From assembly GCA_964412785.1 (NCBI GenBank), contig CAYPQD010000006.1, forward strand, positions 1 through 64,000: a stretch of DNA of 64,000 nucleotides, in the 5' to 3' direction. The notes beneath the pieces were generated by a model. The model saw only the letters and a program-made list of their open reading frames with translations, searched no databases and was not told the DNA's origin. Shown in pieces: positions 25,838 to 33,895 of the stretch; position 1 is the first letter of the stretch, and every line of letters starts with the position of its first letter. Both the position numbers and the translations under genes were made by a program. The DNA comes from UBA5336 sp964412785. GTDB lineage: Bacteria > Pseudomonadota > Alphaproteobacteria > Caulobacterales > Hyphomonadaceae.

Positions 25838-26080
25838 ATGAAAGACTGGTGTGACAAGGATGGCGCGCGTCGCCTGAGGGAAAAAATCTGTGCCTACTGG
25901 GCCGAGCGTGGTTATGAGGTCGACATCGAGCTGATCGAGGCGGGCTTTGTGGCCGCGATGCGCAGCGCCCGGACCGATGTTCGTTCGAACATGGTGAACG
26001 GCATGCCGCGCCGGCGTGCGCCCAATGAGGTGGCCTCCCAGCGACAGACCTATCGCCCGACAAACAGCGTTGCGGCCTAG
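25838..26080 (+). CDS. Small conserved-looking hypothetical protein
   Basis: An 80-residue basic protein, MKDWCDKDGARRLREKICAY and onward, preceded by GGAGACCGAA. It has an N-terminal helix rich in Arg/Lys, a middle segment YEVDIELIEAGFVAAMRSAR and a flexible basic tail MPRRRAPNEVASQRQTYRPT. There is no signal peptide or membrane helix. The alternation of charged helix and strand looks like a genuine small protein; I do not recognise a function. Its end overlaps the convergent gph stop by 4 bases. A large hairpin lies about 165 bases upstream. Confidence 0.7.
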   Translation: MKDWCDKDGARRLREKICAYWAERGYEVDIELIEAGFVAAMRSARTDVRSNMVNGMPRRRAPNEVASQRQTYRPTNSVAA

Positions 26081-26757
26081 CCGACAAGGCGGGCAATTGC
26101 CGGGACGAGTTCGCGGTAATGGGCAATCCGGGCTGAGCATGTGATGTCCCCCGGAGAGGCGGCTTCATAGCCGAATGTGACAAAGATGAAGGGCAGCCCG
26201 GCGTCGCGGGCTGCCCTTTCATCTGTGCGGCTGTCGCCGATGAGCAGGGCCCGCTCCATGGCGCCGCCGGCCCGTTCGACGGCGGCACGCACATGGCCGC
26301 CATCGGGCTTCTTCGCCGGCACGCTGTCGGCGCCGACAATCGCCGCAAAGCGGTGGGTCAGGCCGAGGGTCTCAAGCAGCTGTTCGGCCAGGCACTGGCG
26401 CTTGTTGGTGCAGACCGATAGGGTCGCGCCGGCGGCCGCGAGGGCATCGAGCGCTGCCTGCACGCCGTCAAAGGGATGGCTGTGATCGGCAATATGAGCC
26501 GTGTAGTGGTCGATGAACGCGTCAAACAGGTCATCGCCATCGGCACGGGCCGGCTCGGCGCCCTGCGCAGCGAGGCCGTGGCGCAGCATCGCCCGGGCGC
26601 CATGGCCGATCAGGGTGCGAATGTCGTCCGGGCCGACCGCCGCAAGGCCGACCCCTGCAAGCACATGGTTCAGCGCGCCCAGCAGGTCCGGCGCGGTGTC
26701 CACCAGCGTCCCGTCAAGGTCGAACGCGACGGTCCAGCCGCTGAGGTCGGGGGTCAT
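26077..26757 (-). CDS. gph: Phosphoglycolate phosphatase-type HAD hydrolase
   Basis: A 226-residue HAD-superfamily phosphatase. The nucleophile motif FDLDGTLVDTAPDLLGALNH (about 12-31), motif II SVCTNKR, motif III Lys in PAKKPDGGHV and motif IV IGDSRTDERAARDAG are all intact, and the cap domain HVLAGVG..IGHGARAMLRHGL matches Gph. It removes 2-phosphoglycolate formed during DNA repair or from ribulose metabolism. It diverges from glmU. Confidence 0.88.
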   Translation of the reverse strand: MTPDLSGWTVAFDLDGTLVDTAPDLLGALNHVLAGVGLAAVGPDDIRTLIGHGARAMLRHGLAAQGAEPARADGDDLFDAFIDHYTAHIADHSHPFDGVQAALDALAAAGATLSVCTNKRQCLAEQLLETLGLTHRFAAIVGADSVPAKKPDGGHVRAAVERAGGAMERALLIGDSRTDERAARDAGLPFIFVTFGYEAASPGDITCSARIAHYRELVPAIARLVG

Positions 26758-26855
26758 CGGGGGCGCTTCTCCTGAGGGGCAGGGCGGGAATGGGGGTGCA
26801 ACCGTGCGCGGCTTCGTCTAGACGCGTTTGCGTGTCATCGCGAGGGATGAATCAC

Positions 26856-28205
26856 ATGAAACGCGCCGCGATTATCCTTGCAGCCGGCCAGGGCACCCGA
26901 ATGCAATCGGACCTGCCGAAGGTGATGCATCCTGTCGGCGGGCGGGCGATGCTCGACTGGTCGGTCGCGCTGGCCGCTTCGGTCGGGTGCGCGCGCATTG
27001 TCGTGGTCTGCAACCCGGCCCATGGCGATGTCCAGGCCCATGTGCGCGCCAGCCTCGGCGCTGGTGCTGTCGCGATCCAGGACCCGCCGCTCGGCACCGG
27101 CCATGCGGTGCGCGCTGCCGAGGCGCAGCTGGCCGGCTTCGATGGCGATCTTGTCGTGCTGTATGGCGACACGCCCCTGATCGGGCCGCCATCGGTGGAG
27201 GCGCTGTTCGCGGAGCTGGCAGATGGCGCGGCGGTAGGTGTGCTGGGCTTCGAGACGGATGAGCCGGGCGCCTATGGCCGGCTGATGACCGATGGCACCG
27301 GAAACCTGGAGGCGATCATAGAGGCGCGCGAGGCTGGACCGCAGGAACTGGCCGTGCGGCTGTGCAATTCCGGCGTCATGGCGGCCCGGGCGGAGCGGAT
27401 GTTCACGCTGCTCTCGCAGGTGACCAATGACAACGCCAAGGGCGAGTACTATCTCACTGACATCGTTGCGCTGGCCCGCGGCGAAGGGGCGCGCTGTGCG
27501 GCGGTGCGCTGCCCGGAGGCTGACGTTCTCGGCGTCAATTCGCGGGTGGAACTCGCCGCCGCCGAGGCCGCCTTTCAGGCCCGCCGGCGCACCGCTCTGA
27601 TGAAGGCGGGCGTGACCATGGTGGCGCCCGAGACGGTGTTTCTCGCCCATGATACCGAGATTGGCCGCGACGTGACGATCGAGCCGCACGTGGTCTTCGG
27701 CCCCGGTGTGCGCATCGCGGCGGGCGCGACAATCCGGGCCCACTGTCACCTGGAGGGTGCGGTGGTCGGGGCCGGCGCGGTGGTCGGCCCGTTTGCCCGC
27801 CTGCGGCCCGGCGCGGAACTCGGCGAAGCGGTCCGCGTCGGAAATTTCGTCGAGGTGAAGAATGTCCGCATGGCCGCCGGCGCCAAGGCCAACCATCTCG
27901 CCTATCTCGGTGACGGATCGGTCGGTTCCAATGCCAATCTTGGTGCCGGGACGATCTTCTGCAATTATGATGGCCACATGAAGCATCAGACCCATGTCGG
28001 CGACGGCGCGTTCGTCGGCTCCAATTCAGCCCTCATTGCGCCGGTGCGGATCGGCGCCGGGGCCTATGTGGCCTCGGGCAGCGTGATCACGGAGGATGTC
28101 GCCGCCGACGCCCTCGCGCTTGGCCGCAGCCGGCAGGTGGAAAAGCCCGGCTGGGCGATCAGCTACAGAGCGCGCATGGCAGCGCTCAAGGGCGGGCAGT
28201 CCTGA
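26856..28205 (+). CDS. glmU: Bifunctional UDP-N-acetylglucosamine pyrophosphorylase / glucosamine-1-phosphate acetyltransferase
   Basis: This 449-residue enzyme makes UDP-GlcNAc for peptidoglycan and LPS. The N-terminal uridylyltransferase has ILAAGQGTRMQSDLPKVMHP (about 7-26) and VVLYGDTPLIG; the C-terminal left-handed beta-helix acetyltransferase has GPFARLRPGAELGEAVRVGN, FVEVKN, KANHLAYLGDGSVGSNANLG and NYDGHMKHQTHVGDGAFVGS. ATG at 26856 is chosen over 26847 because GAGGG is then about 9 bases away. It is 20 bases upstream of rpiA. Confidence 0.97.
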   Translation: MKRAAIILAAGQGTRMQSDLPKVMHPVGGRAMLDWSVALAASVGCARIVVVCNPAHGDVQAHVRASLGAGAVAIQDPPLGTGHAVRAAEAQLAGFDGDLVVLYGDTPLIGPPSVEALFAELADGAAVGVLGFETDEPGAYGRLMTDGTGNLEAIIEAREAGPQELAVRLCNSGVMAARAERMFTLLSQVTNDNAKGEYYLTDIVALARGEGARCAAVRCPEADVLGVNSRVELAAAEAAFQARRRTALMKAGVTMVAPETVFLAHDTEIGRDVTIEPHVVFGPGVRIAAGATIRAHCHLEGAVVGAGAVVGPFARLRPGAELGEAVRVGNFVEVKNVRMAAGAKANHLAYLGDGSVGSNANLGAGTIFCNYDGHMKHQTHVGDGAFVGSNSALIAPVRIGAGAYVASGSVITEDVAADALALGRSRQVEKPGWAISYRARMAALKGGQS

Positions 28206-28225
28206 CATGACACGGAGCATGGGCG

Positions 28226-28924
28226 ATGACAGGCGAGCTTGAGAAACGCAATGCGGCGGCCTGCGCGCTCGATCATGTGGAGGACGGTATGACGCTCGGC
28301 CTCGGCACCGGCTCGACGGCGCGTCATTTCATCGAACTGCTTGCCGACGAGGTGGCTGACGGGCTGGTGGTGCGCGGCGTGCCGACGAGTGAGCAGACCC
28401 GGCGCCTCGCGGAGGCCCATGGCGTGCCGCTGATCCCGGTCGAGCAGGTCGACCGCATCCACCTGACTGTTGATGGGGCCGACGAGGTGGACGATGCCGG
28501 GCGGCTGATCAAGGGCGGTGGCGGGGCGTTGCTGCGCGAGAAGATAATCGCCGCTGCGAGCGACCACATGATCGTCATCGCCGACCCGTCCAAGCAGGTG
28601 GTCCGGCTCGGGGCGTTCCCGCTGCCGGTCGAGGTCGTGCCCTTCGGTTTCACTATCACCGCAAGGAAGGTGTACGACGCGCTGCGCGTGTCCGGCATCG
28701 ACAGGCCGCGGGTCACCCTGCGCGCCGCGCCGGGGGGCGAGCCATTCGTCACCGACACTGGCAATCACGTGCTGGATTGCCAGTGCGGGCGCATCCCCGA
28801 TCCGGAAGCGATGGCGCGTCGACTGGATGCGGTGGCCGGCGTGGTCGAGCATGGGCTCTTCATCAATCTTGCCCGCACGGTCATCATCGGCAACGAGACC
28901 GGCGCGACGATCTTTGAATACTGA
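28226..28924 (+). CDS. rpiA: Ribose-5-phosphate isomerase A
   Basis: A 232-residue isomerase interconverting ribose-5-phosphate and ribulose-5-phosphate. Motifs: LGLGTGSTARHFIELL (about 24-39), HLTVDGADEVDDAG with catalytic Asp, IKGGGGALLREKIIA with the catalytic Glu and Lys, and DTGNHVLDCQCGRIPDPEAM. It follows glmU closely, probably in one transcript. Confidence 0.96.
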   Translation: MTGELEKRNAAACALDHVEDGMTLGLGTGSTARHFIELLADEVADGLVVRGVPTSEQTRRLAEAHGVPLIPVEQVDRIHLTVDGADEVDDAGRLIKGGGGALLREKIIAAASDHMIVIADPSKQVVRLGAFPLPVEVVPFGFTITARKVYDALRVSGIDRPRVTLRAAPGGEPFVTDTGNHVLDCQCGRIPDPEAMARRLDAVAGVVEHGLFINLARTVIIGNETGATIFEY

Positions 28925-28984
28925 TGCACCGCCGGCGCGACGGCATCCCTTGACCTGACGCGCGGGACGCCTCACCTGTTGGAA

Positions 28985-29344
28985 ATGGCTCGCAGACCCC
29001 GCCCTAAGATCGTCACCCTCACCGATGCCGCCGCCGAGCGCGTGCGCGAGATCATGGATGAAAAGGGCGCCGGCTATCTCCGCGTGGGTGTCACCAATGG
29101 TGGCTGTGCAGGGATGGAATACCTCATGGACTATGTGGCCGAGCCGGACCCGCTGGATGAGATGGTGGAAGACCATGGCGTCAGGATCGTGATCGACGCC
29201 AGGGCAGTCCTGTTCCTGCTGGGCTGCGAGCTCGACTATGAGGCGACTCTGCTGCACGAGAAGTTCGTGTTCAACAACCCCAACCAGACCGATGCGTGCG
29301 GTTGCGGCGAGAGCGTGACGATCGTCCCTGCCACCGCGGGTTGA
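28985..29344 (+). CDS. Iron-sulfur cluster carrier of the IscA/SufA/ErpA family
   Basis: A 119-residue A-type carrier that delivers Fe-S clusters to apoproteins. The three cluster cysteines are present: NGGCAGMEYLMDYV and the C-terminal ACGCGES. Start at 28985 (MARRPRPKIVTLTDAAAER) is preferred over a TTG two codons upstream. The neighbouring rpiA does not tell which paralogue it is, and no isc or suf genes are in the window. A TTGACC upstream hints at its own promoter, but no clear -10 is visible. Confidence 0.9.
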   Translation: MARRPRPKIVTLTDAAAERVREIMDEKGAGYLRVGVTNGGCAGMEYLMDYVAEPDPLDEMVEDHGVRIVIDARAVLFLLGCELDYEATLLHEKFVFNNPNQTDACGCGESVTIVPATAG

Positions 29345-29387
29345 CATTTGGTCAGGCAGGGCCGGCCCGCACCCCGCCCGGATTTGT

Positions 29388-30035
29388 TCAGCTCTCGTTC
29401 GATTTCATGGTGGCCTTGCGGGCTGTCTCGAAGACCGTTTCATCGAACGCGCCGGTCCCGTTTGTGACCGGGCAGTTGGTGACGAAGTCGGTGAGGACGC
29501 CATTGTGTTGCGGCGTCTCGATCCGGTAGGTCTTGCCCATTGTCTTCACCTCGACCGGTGCTTTCGTCGCTGCGGCGTTGAAGAGCCGGCGGGCGAGCGC
29601 GGTGTTCAGCGCCAGCGGCGTCAGCCGCGTCGACTTGGCATGGTAGACCCAGCGTTCCATGCTCGGCTTGTCCTCGCCGATCTTCACACGGCCGCTGACA
29701 TTGACCACGCGCAGTGTGTAGTCGGGATCCTGCTGGTATTCGTTCTCAGGGTCGAGCTGCAGGCCGGTGGAGAGGCGCGAATCACCGGTGGAACTGACCG
29801 AGCAGCCGAGAAACAGGATGGCGTTGCCGGCATTCCCGGTCTGGATGATCCTGGTGTAGGTGTAGAAATCCGGCGCGTCGCCCGGATCATTGGAATCGAC
29901 GGCGCGCACGATTTCGGTCAGCGGCACCCATTGCGGTGTGCCCTGCTCCGGCGCGGTCTCCCCGGTGGCTGCGAACGGGGCGAGGGCAAGCGCGCCAGCA
30001 GCCGCCAGCGTGCTGCGGCGAATGGAAATCGGCAT
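29388..30035 (-). CDS. Secreted protein of unknown function
   Basis: A 215-residue protein with an N-terminal signal peptide (MPISIRRSTLAAAGALALAP, cleavage near FAATGETA). The mature part contains two cysteines (ILFLGCSVSSTG and FVTNCPVTNG) and looks beta-rich (YTLRVVNVSGRVKIGEDKPS, PVEVKTMGKTYRIETP). I do not recognise the family. ATG at 30035 follows AGGAAGGA. The upstream region is unusually AT-rich and carries a CTATC-AC-GATAG palindrome about 78 bases before the start. Confidence 0.75.
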   Translation of the reverse strand: MPISIRRSTLAAAGALALAPFAATGETAPEQGTPQWVPLTEIVRAVDSNDPGDAPDFYTYTRIIQTGNAGNAILFLGCSVSSTGDSRLSTGLQLDPENEYQQDPDYTLRVVNVSGRVKIGEDKPSMERWVYHAKSTRLTPLALNTALARRLFNAAATKAPVEVKTMGKTYRIETPQHNGVLTDFVTNCPVTNGTGAFDETVFETARKATMKSNES

Positions 30036-30112
30036 GGTGTGTCCTTCCTGGTGGCCCGCCCTTAGCCGGGCGGTGTGCGTCCTCTGGGCCGGCCCTGGCC
30101 AATCTCGATTTG

Positions 30113-30124
30113 CTATCACGATAG
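30113..30124. promoter_or_regulatory. Candidate operator upstream of the secreted protein gene
   Basis: CTATC-AC-GATAG is a perfect 12-base palindrome in an AT-rich stretch (about 30105-30170), with a further GCGATAT 4 bases away. It could be an operator overlapping the promoter of the minus-strand gene. Regulator unknown. Confidence 0.35.
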
Positions 30125-30175
30125 GGCGATATTTATTGAAAAGCAATAACGTTTTCACGAAAAAAGGGAAAGTTC

Positions 30176-30976
30176 TCACGGGGCGGGCGCCGTTTCCCTT
30201 GTGTCGGCGGGGAGGGCACCCCTGCGCGGATCGGCCATCAGGCTGGAGCGGACCGGTGCCCCGCCACGGGCCTCTGCAACCAGGAAGGCGGTTTGCGCCT
30301 CCACGGCCTCGGTGAGGCGTTCAAGAAAGGTGTCCTTCTCCAGTCCCGGCGGGATCGGCTCCAGGAACTCGATGACCGCGGTCCCCGGACGCTTGCGGAA
30401 CGCTTCCTGCGGCCAGAACACTCCAAGATTGGTCGCCACCGGCACCACCGGCACATCCATCGCCTTCTGCATGTGCCAGACGCCGGCCTTGTATCGGAAA
30501 TGCTGGCCGACCGGCGCGAGGTGGCCCTCCGGGTAGATCAGCACACGGCGTCCCTCGCGCGCGGCCCGCTGCATGCCATCGGCGAGCGAGGCCGCCTTGC
30601 GCGTGCCCCCGCCGCAGGTGTCGATGACGATGGCACCGAGCTTTCGCAGGATGCGACCGACAAAGGGCAGCTTTTCCAGGTGGTCGCCAGTGACGAAGGA
30701 AAGACGCGTCACCTCCGGATAGACAAGGAATCCGTCGCCCCAGCTCTGGTGCTTGGCGGCCAGGATGAAGGGACCCTCCGGCAGGTTGGCGCGCCCGCGA
30801 ACCTGCTTGCGGACACCGGCGAGGACGCGCAGCGCCAGGGTCATCGCCCGGGTGTAGCTCTTGATGATCGCGCGCACCGGTCCCGCCTGCGGCCAGAAGA
30901 CGAAGGGCAGGGCGGTGATCACGTAGATCGCCGAGAGCAGCCAGTAGGCACACCAGAAGAGGACGGATCGGATCAT
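30176..30976 (-). CDS. plsC: 1-acyl-sn-glycerol-3-phosphate acyltransferase
   Basis: A 266-residue membrane acyltransferase that adds the second acyl chain in phosphatidic acid synthesis. An N-terminal membrane helix (SVLFWCAYWLLSAIYVITAL) precedes the HX4D motif AAKHQSWGD (about residues 75-83), the glycerolipid-binding VLIYPEGHLAPVGQ and VPVVPVATNLGVFWP. Start MIRSVLF at 30976 fits the helix. It lies 22 bases after the tetR stop, so the regulator and the enzyme are probably one transcript. Confidence 0.9.
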   Translation of the reverse strand: MIRSVLFWCAYWLLSAIYVITALPFVFWPQAGPVRAIIKSYTRAMTLALRVLAGVRKQVRGRANLPEGPFILAAKHQSWGDGFLVYPEVTRLSFVTGDHLEKLPFVGRILRKLGAIVIDTCGGGTRKAASLADGMQRAAREGRRVLIYPEGHLAPVGQHFRYKAGVWHMQKAMDVPVVPVATNLGVFWPQEAFRKRPGTAVIEFLEPIPPGLEKDTFLERLTEAVEAQTAFLVAEARGGAPVRSSLMADPRRGALPADTRETAPAP

Positions 30977-30998
30977 CGCGGTACGGGTCTCTTGCGGT

Positions 30999-31595
30999 CT
31001 ATTTCTGCAGCAGGATGGCCATGATCGCGCGGGTAAACGCGTCGACATGGGCCGAAAGCGGACCGGACAGGCGATTATAGGCCTTGTTCTGGCCCGCCTG
31101 CATGACGACGCCAAGGCACATTGCCGCGATGATCGACGGGTCGCCTCTGGGGATCTCGCCGGCCTCCATCATCGCGCCGATGAGACGTTCGGTGATCGTC
31201 ACCGGGTCGTCATGGCGCCGTGTGTCATAGGGCACGAAGCGGTTGAGCGACAGGAGGTGGAAGGAGAACACCAGCCAGTCCTCATCGGCGAGCTCGCAAT
31301 AGGCGCTGACGGCCCGGCCTACGCGCTGTTCCAGCGTTTCGCCGCCCTGCAACGCCTCCACCATCATCTTGCCCAGCCGGTCATGGGTTTCGCGGAACAG
31401 GCTGCGCGCCAGCTCGTCCTTGCCGCTGTAGTGGCGATAGAGGGCGCCTTCCGACACTTCCGCCAGCTCGGCGATTTCCCGCGTCGTGGCGGCGTCGACA
31501 CCCTCACGCACGAACAGTTCCAGCGCGGCCCGCTCGATCTTGGGCCGGGCATTGCGCGCCCGCGATTTCTTTTTTTCCGGAAGTTCGCTCATCAT
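30999..31595 (-). CDS. TetR-family transcriptional regulator
   Basis: A 198-residue regulator. The N-terminal helix-turn-helix is KIERAALELFVREGVDAATT..IAELAEVSEGALYRHYSGKDEL, a strong TetR match; the C-terminal ligand domain has no recognisable motif. ATG ATG at 31595/31592, with GAGGG about 8 bases before the first. It is followed by plsC, which it may control, and an imperfect palindrome AAGTGAGCGCTTGCTT lies 48 bases upstream as a likely autoregulatory operator. The ligand may be an acyl-CoA or fatty acid, by analogy with TetR regulators of lipid genes; this is inference. Confidence 0.9.
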   Translation of the reverse strand: MMSELPEKKKSRARNARPKIERAALELFVREGVDAATTREIAELAEVSEGALYRHYSGKDELARSLFRETHDRLGKMMVEALQGGETLEQRVGRAVSAYCELADEDWLVFSFHLLSLNRFVPYDTRRHDDPVTITERLIGAMMEAGEIPRGDPSIIAAMCLGVVMQAGQNKAYNRLSGPLSAHVDAFTRAIMAILLQK

Positions 31596-31642
31596 CGCTC
31601 ATCCCTCATCTCGTTCTATGTAGCGGGGCGCATCACGCTTAC

Positions 31643-31658
31643 AAGTGAGCGCTTGCTT
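31643..31658. promoter_or_regulatory. Probable TetR operator
   Basis: AAGTGAGCGCTTGCTT matches its reverse complement at 12 of 16 positions around an AGCGCT core and lies upstream of the tetR-plsC unit, where a TetR repressor would be expected to bind. Confidence 0.5.
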
Positions 31659-31739
31659 ATTTTTGGCCCCGCAGTCAGCGGCGCAATTGGCAAGTCGCGC
31701 GCAAGCTGGCCAGACCCGGGCAACAGTGCCCGCTGCGAT

Positions 31740-31751
31740 TGTGAAATCACA
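31740..31751. promoter_or_regulatory. Palindrome TGTGA-AA-TCACA upstream of gor
   Basis: A perfect 12-base palindrome about 124 bases upstream of the glutathione reductase gene. The half-sites equal CRP half-sites but the 2-base spacer is too short for a CRP site (6 bases), so another regulator is more likely. Confidence 0.3.
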
Positions 31752-31874
31752 TCTGCATCCGCGCATGGCGCAGCGGCCGCGGCATGGTCAAACCCGCCGT
31801 GATTTGCATGACGGGCGTTTGCCCCACATATCACCAGCGAAAGCGAGAGGCGGAGAGAGCGGGAGCGCGCGGCC

Positions 31875-33269
31875 ATGCCGGACAGCCATGACTATGACCT
31901 TTTCGTGATCGGTGGCGGCTCTGGCGGCGTCCGCGCAGCGCGGATCGCGGCGTTGTCCGGTGCGAAGGTTGCGCTGGCGGAGGAGCACCGGATGGGCGGG
32001 ACCTGCGTCATCCGCGGCTGCGTACCCAAGAAGTTCATGGTCTACGCCAGCCAGTACGCCGCAGAGATCGCCCATGCGACCGGGTTTGGCTGGACGACCG
32101 GCGAGGCGCGTTTCGACTGGCCGACCTTCCAGAGCGCCATGCTGGCCGAGGTGGACCGGCTTTCAGGCATCTATGAGCGCAACCTCGCCAATGCCGGGGT
32201 CGACATTTTCGAGGAGCGGGCGGAGTTTGTCGACGCGCATACCCTGAAACTCAGGGACAGCGGGCGTACCGTCACTGCGGCGCGGGTCCTGGTGGCCGTC
32301 GGTGGCCAGCCCTGGCGGCCGTCGACGCGCGAGCTTCCGGGGGTTGAGCACACCATCACCTCCAATGAGGTGTTCCACCTGGAGCGCCTGCCGAGCCACA
32401 TGGTGATTGCGGGCGGTGGCTATATCGCGGTGGAGTTCGCCCACGTGTTCGCCGGCCTTGGGGTGCCGACCTGCCTTGTCTATCGCGGCGAGACGGTGCT
32501 CAACGGCTTTGACAGCGACGTGCGCACGGCCGTGCATGAGGGCCTGAAGGAGGCCGGCGTTCGCGTGATCACCCACACCGTATTCAGCTCGATCGAGAAG
32601 ACGGACGATCAAAATTGTCCTTTGCACCTCACGCTCGATAACGGCATGAAGCTGGATGCCGACATGGTGATGATGGCCGTTGGCCGGCGCCCGAATACCG
32701 CCGGGCTGAACTGCGAGGCGGCCGGTGTTGCACTCGATGACAAGGGCGCGATCATCGTCGATGCGTGGTCCAGGTCGAGCGCGGACACGGTCTGGGCCGT
32801 CGGCGATGTCACCGACCGGGTCGCGCTGACACCGGTGGCGATCCGCGAGGGCCATGCCTTCGCCGATACGGTCTTCAATGACGACCCGCGCACCTTCGAC
32901 CATGAGGACATCGCAACGGCGGTGTTCTCCCAGCCGGAGGTCGGCACGGTCGGCATTTCCGAGGCGCAAGCCCGTCATCGCCATGGCAAGATCGACATCT
33001 ACAAGACGCGCTTCCGGCCGATGAAGAACATGCTGTCGGGCGACAGCCGCCGCACGCTGATGAAGCTGGTGGTGAAGGCCGACGACCAGCGCGTGGTCGG
33101 GATCCACATGGTCGGGCCGGACGCGGCAGAGATCATCCAGGCGCTGGGCATCGCGGTGAAGATGGGCGTCACCAAGCCCGACTTCGACCGCACCTGCGCG
33201 GTGCACCCCACCGTGGCGGAGGAATTCGTCACCCTGCGCACCAGATGGGAGCCAGGCATGGCCTGGTGA
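31875..33269 (+). CDS. gor: Glutathione-disulfide reductase
   Basis: A 464-residue FAD flavoenzyme that regenerates glutathione with NADPH. The FAD motif DLFVIGGGSGGVRAARIAA is at residues 8-26, the redox disulfide GGTCVIRGCVPKK near 42-54, the NAD(P) motif VIAGGGYIAVEFAHVFAGLG near 177, and the C-terminal HPTVAEEFVTL (catalytic His and Glu) near 448. The R-containing segment LVYRGETVLNGFD supports NADPH use. Together with gshA (49.8 kb) it completes glutathione synthesis and recycling. Divergent from tetR-plsC. Confidence 0.95.
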   Translation: MPDSHDYDLFVIGGGSGGVRAARIAALSGAKVALAEEHRMGGTCVIRGCVPKKFMVYASQYAAEIAHATGFGWTTGEARFDWPTFQSAMLAEVDRLSGIYERNLANAGVDIFEERAEFVDAHTLKLRDSGRTVTAARVLVAVGGQPWRPSTRELPGVEHTITSNEVFHLERLPSHMVIAGGGYIAVEFAHVFAGLGVPTCLVYRGETVLNGFDSDVRTAVHEGLKEAGVRVITHTVFSSIEKTDDQNCPLHLTLDNGMKLDADMVMMAVGRRPNTAGLNCEAAGVALDDKGAIIVDAWSRSSADTVWAVGDVTDRVALTPVAIREGHAFADTVFNDDPRTFDHEDIATAVFSQPEVGTVGISEAQARHRHGKIDIYKTRFRPMKNMLSGDSRRTLMKLVVKADDQRVVGIHMVGPDAAEIIQALGIAVKMGVTKPDFDRTCAVHPTVAEEFVTLRTRWEPGMAW

Positions 33270-33290
33270 GGGGGGCTCGGCCCTGCCCGC

Positions 33291-33827
33291 CTAGATCCAG
33301 CCTGTGCGCCTGCGCATGAAACAGCGCTTGTCGACATCGAGCTTTGCCGCCTGCAGCGCTTCGATCTCGCACATCCAGTCGGCGTGCTTGCCTTCCGGGA
33401 TCTCGCGGAAGCCGAGCTTTCGGTAGAACGGCCCGTTCCAGGCGACATCGCGGAAGGTGGAGAGCGTCACGCTCTTCAGGCCCCGGTCCTTGGCGTCGGC
33501 TACCACCCGCCGCACCAGCGCCCGGCCGAGGCCCTTGCGGCCATGGCCAGGATGCACCGAGACCTGGTCGAGATAGAGCGTCCCGCCGCGCTCGGAGGTC
33601 AGGGTGAAACCGACGGGCCGGCCCTGCGTGTCGCGGGCGACGAAGACATGCCGGGCGGCGATCGCCTCGGCGAGCAGGCCCTCCGGAATGTGGTCATCGC
33701 TGGCGGTCTGCGCGACAAGGCCTGTGCCCTCAAACAGGGTGTCTCCGGCAATTTGGACGGCCACCAGATCGGCAATGTCGCCGGCATCGGCGCGCGTCAG
33801 CGTGTAGCCTTCTGGCAAGCGTTGCAT
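33291..33827 (-). CDS. GNAT-family N-acetyltransferase
   Basis: A 178-residue acetyltransferase. The acetyl-CoA loop SVHPGHGRKGLGRALVRRVV (about residues 93-112) and motif B WNGPFYRKLGFREIPEGKHA are clear. The substrate cannot be told. The ATG at 33827 follows AAGGGGA by 9 bases and is preferred over one 8 codons upstream whose ribosome site would be too close. It diverges from the acyl-CoA dehydrogenase gene. Confidence 0.85.
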   Translation of the reverse strand: MQRLPEGYTLTRADAGDIADLVAVQIAGDTLFEGTGLVAQTASDDHIPEGLLAEAIAARHVFVARDTQGRPVGFTLTSERGGTLYLDQVSVHPGHGRKGLGRALVRRVVADAKDRGLKSVTLSTFRDVAWNGPFYRKLGFREIPEGKHADWMCEIEALQAAKLDVDKRCFMRRRTGWI

Positions 33828-33895
33828 TGACCGCGCGTCCCCTTGTGGCATCTCCCTGCGAGCATCCTTCTACTCCAATTGCGGAGGCTTCGCCA

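Noticed and set aside
31740..31751. CRP binding site
   Set aside because: Half-sites fit but the spacer is 2 bases instead of 6.
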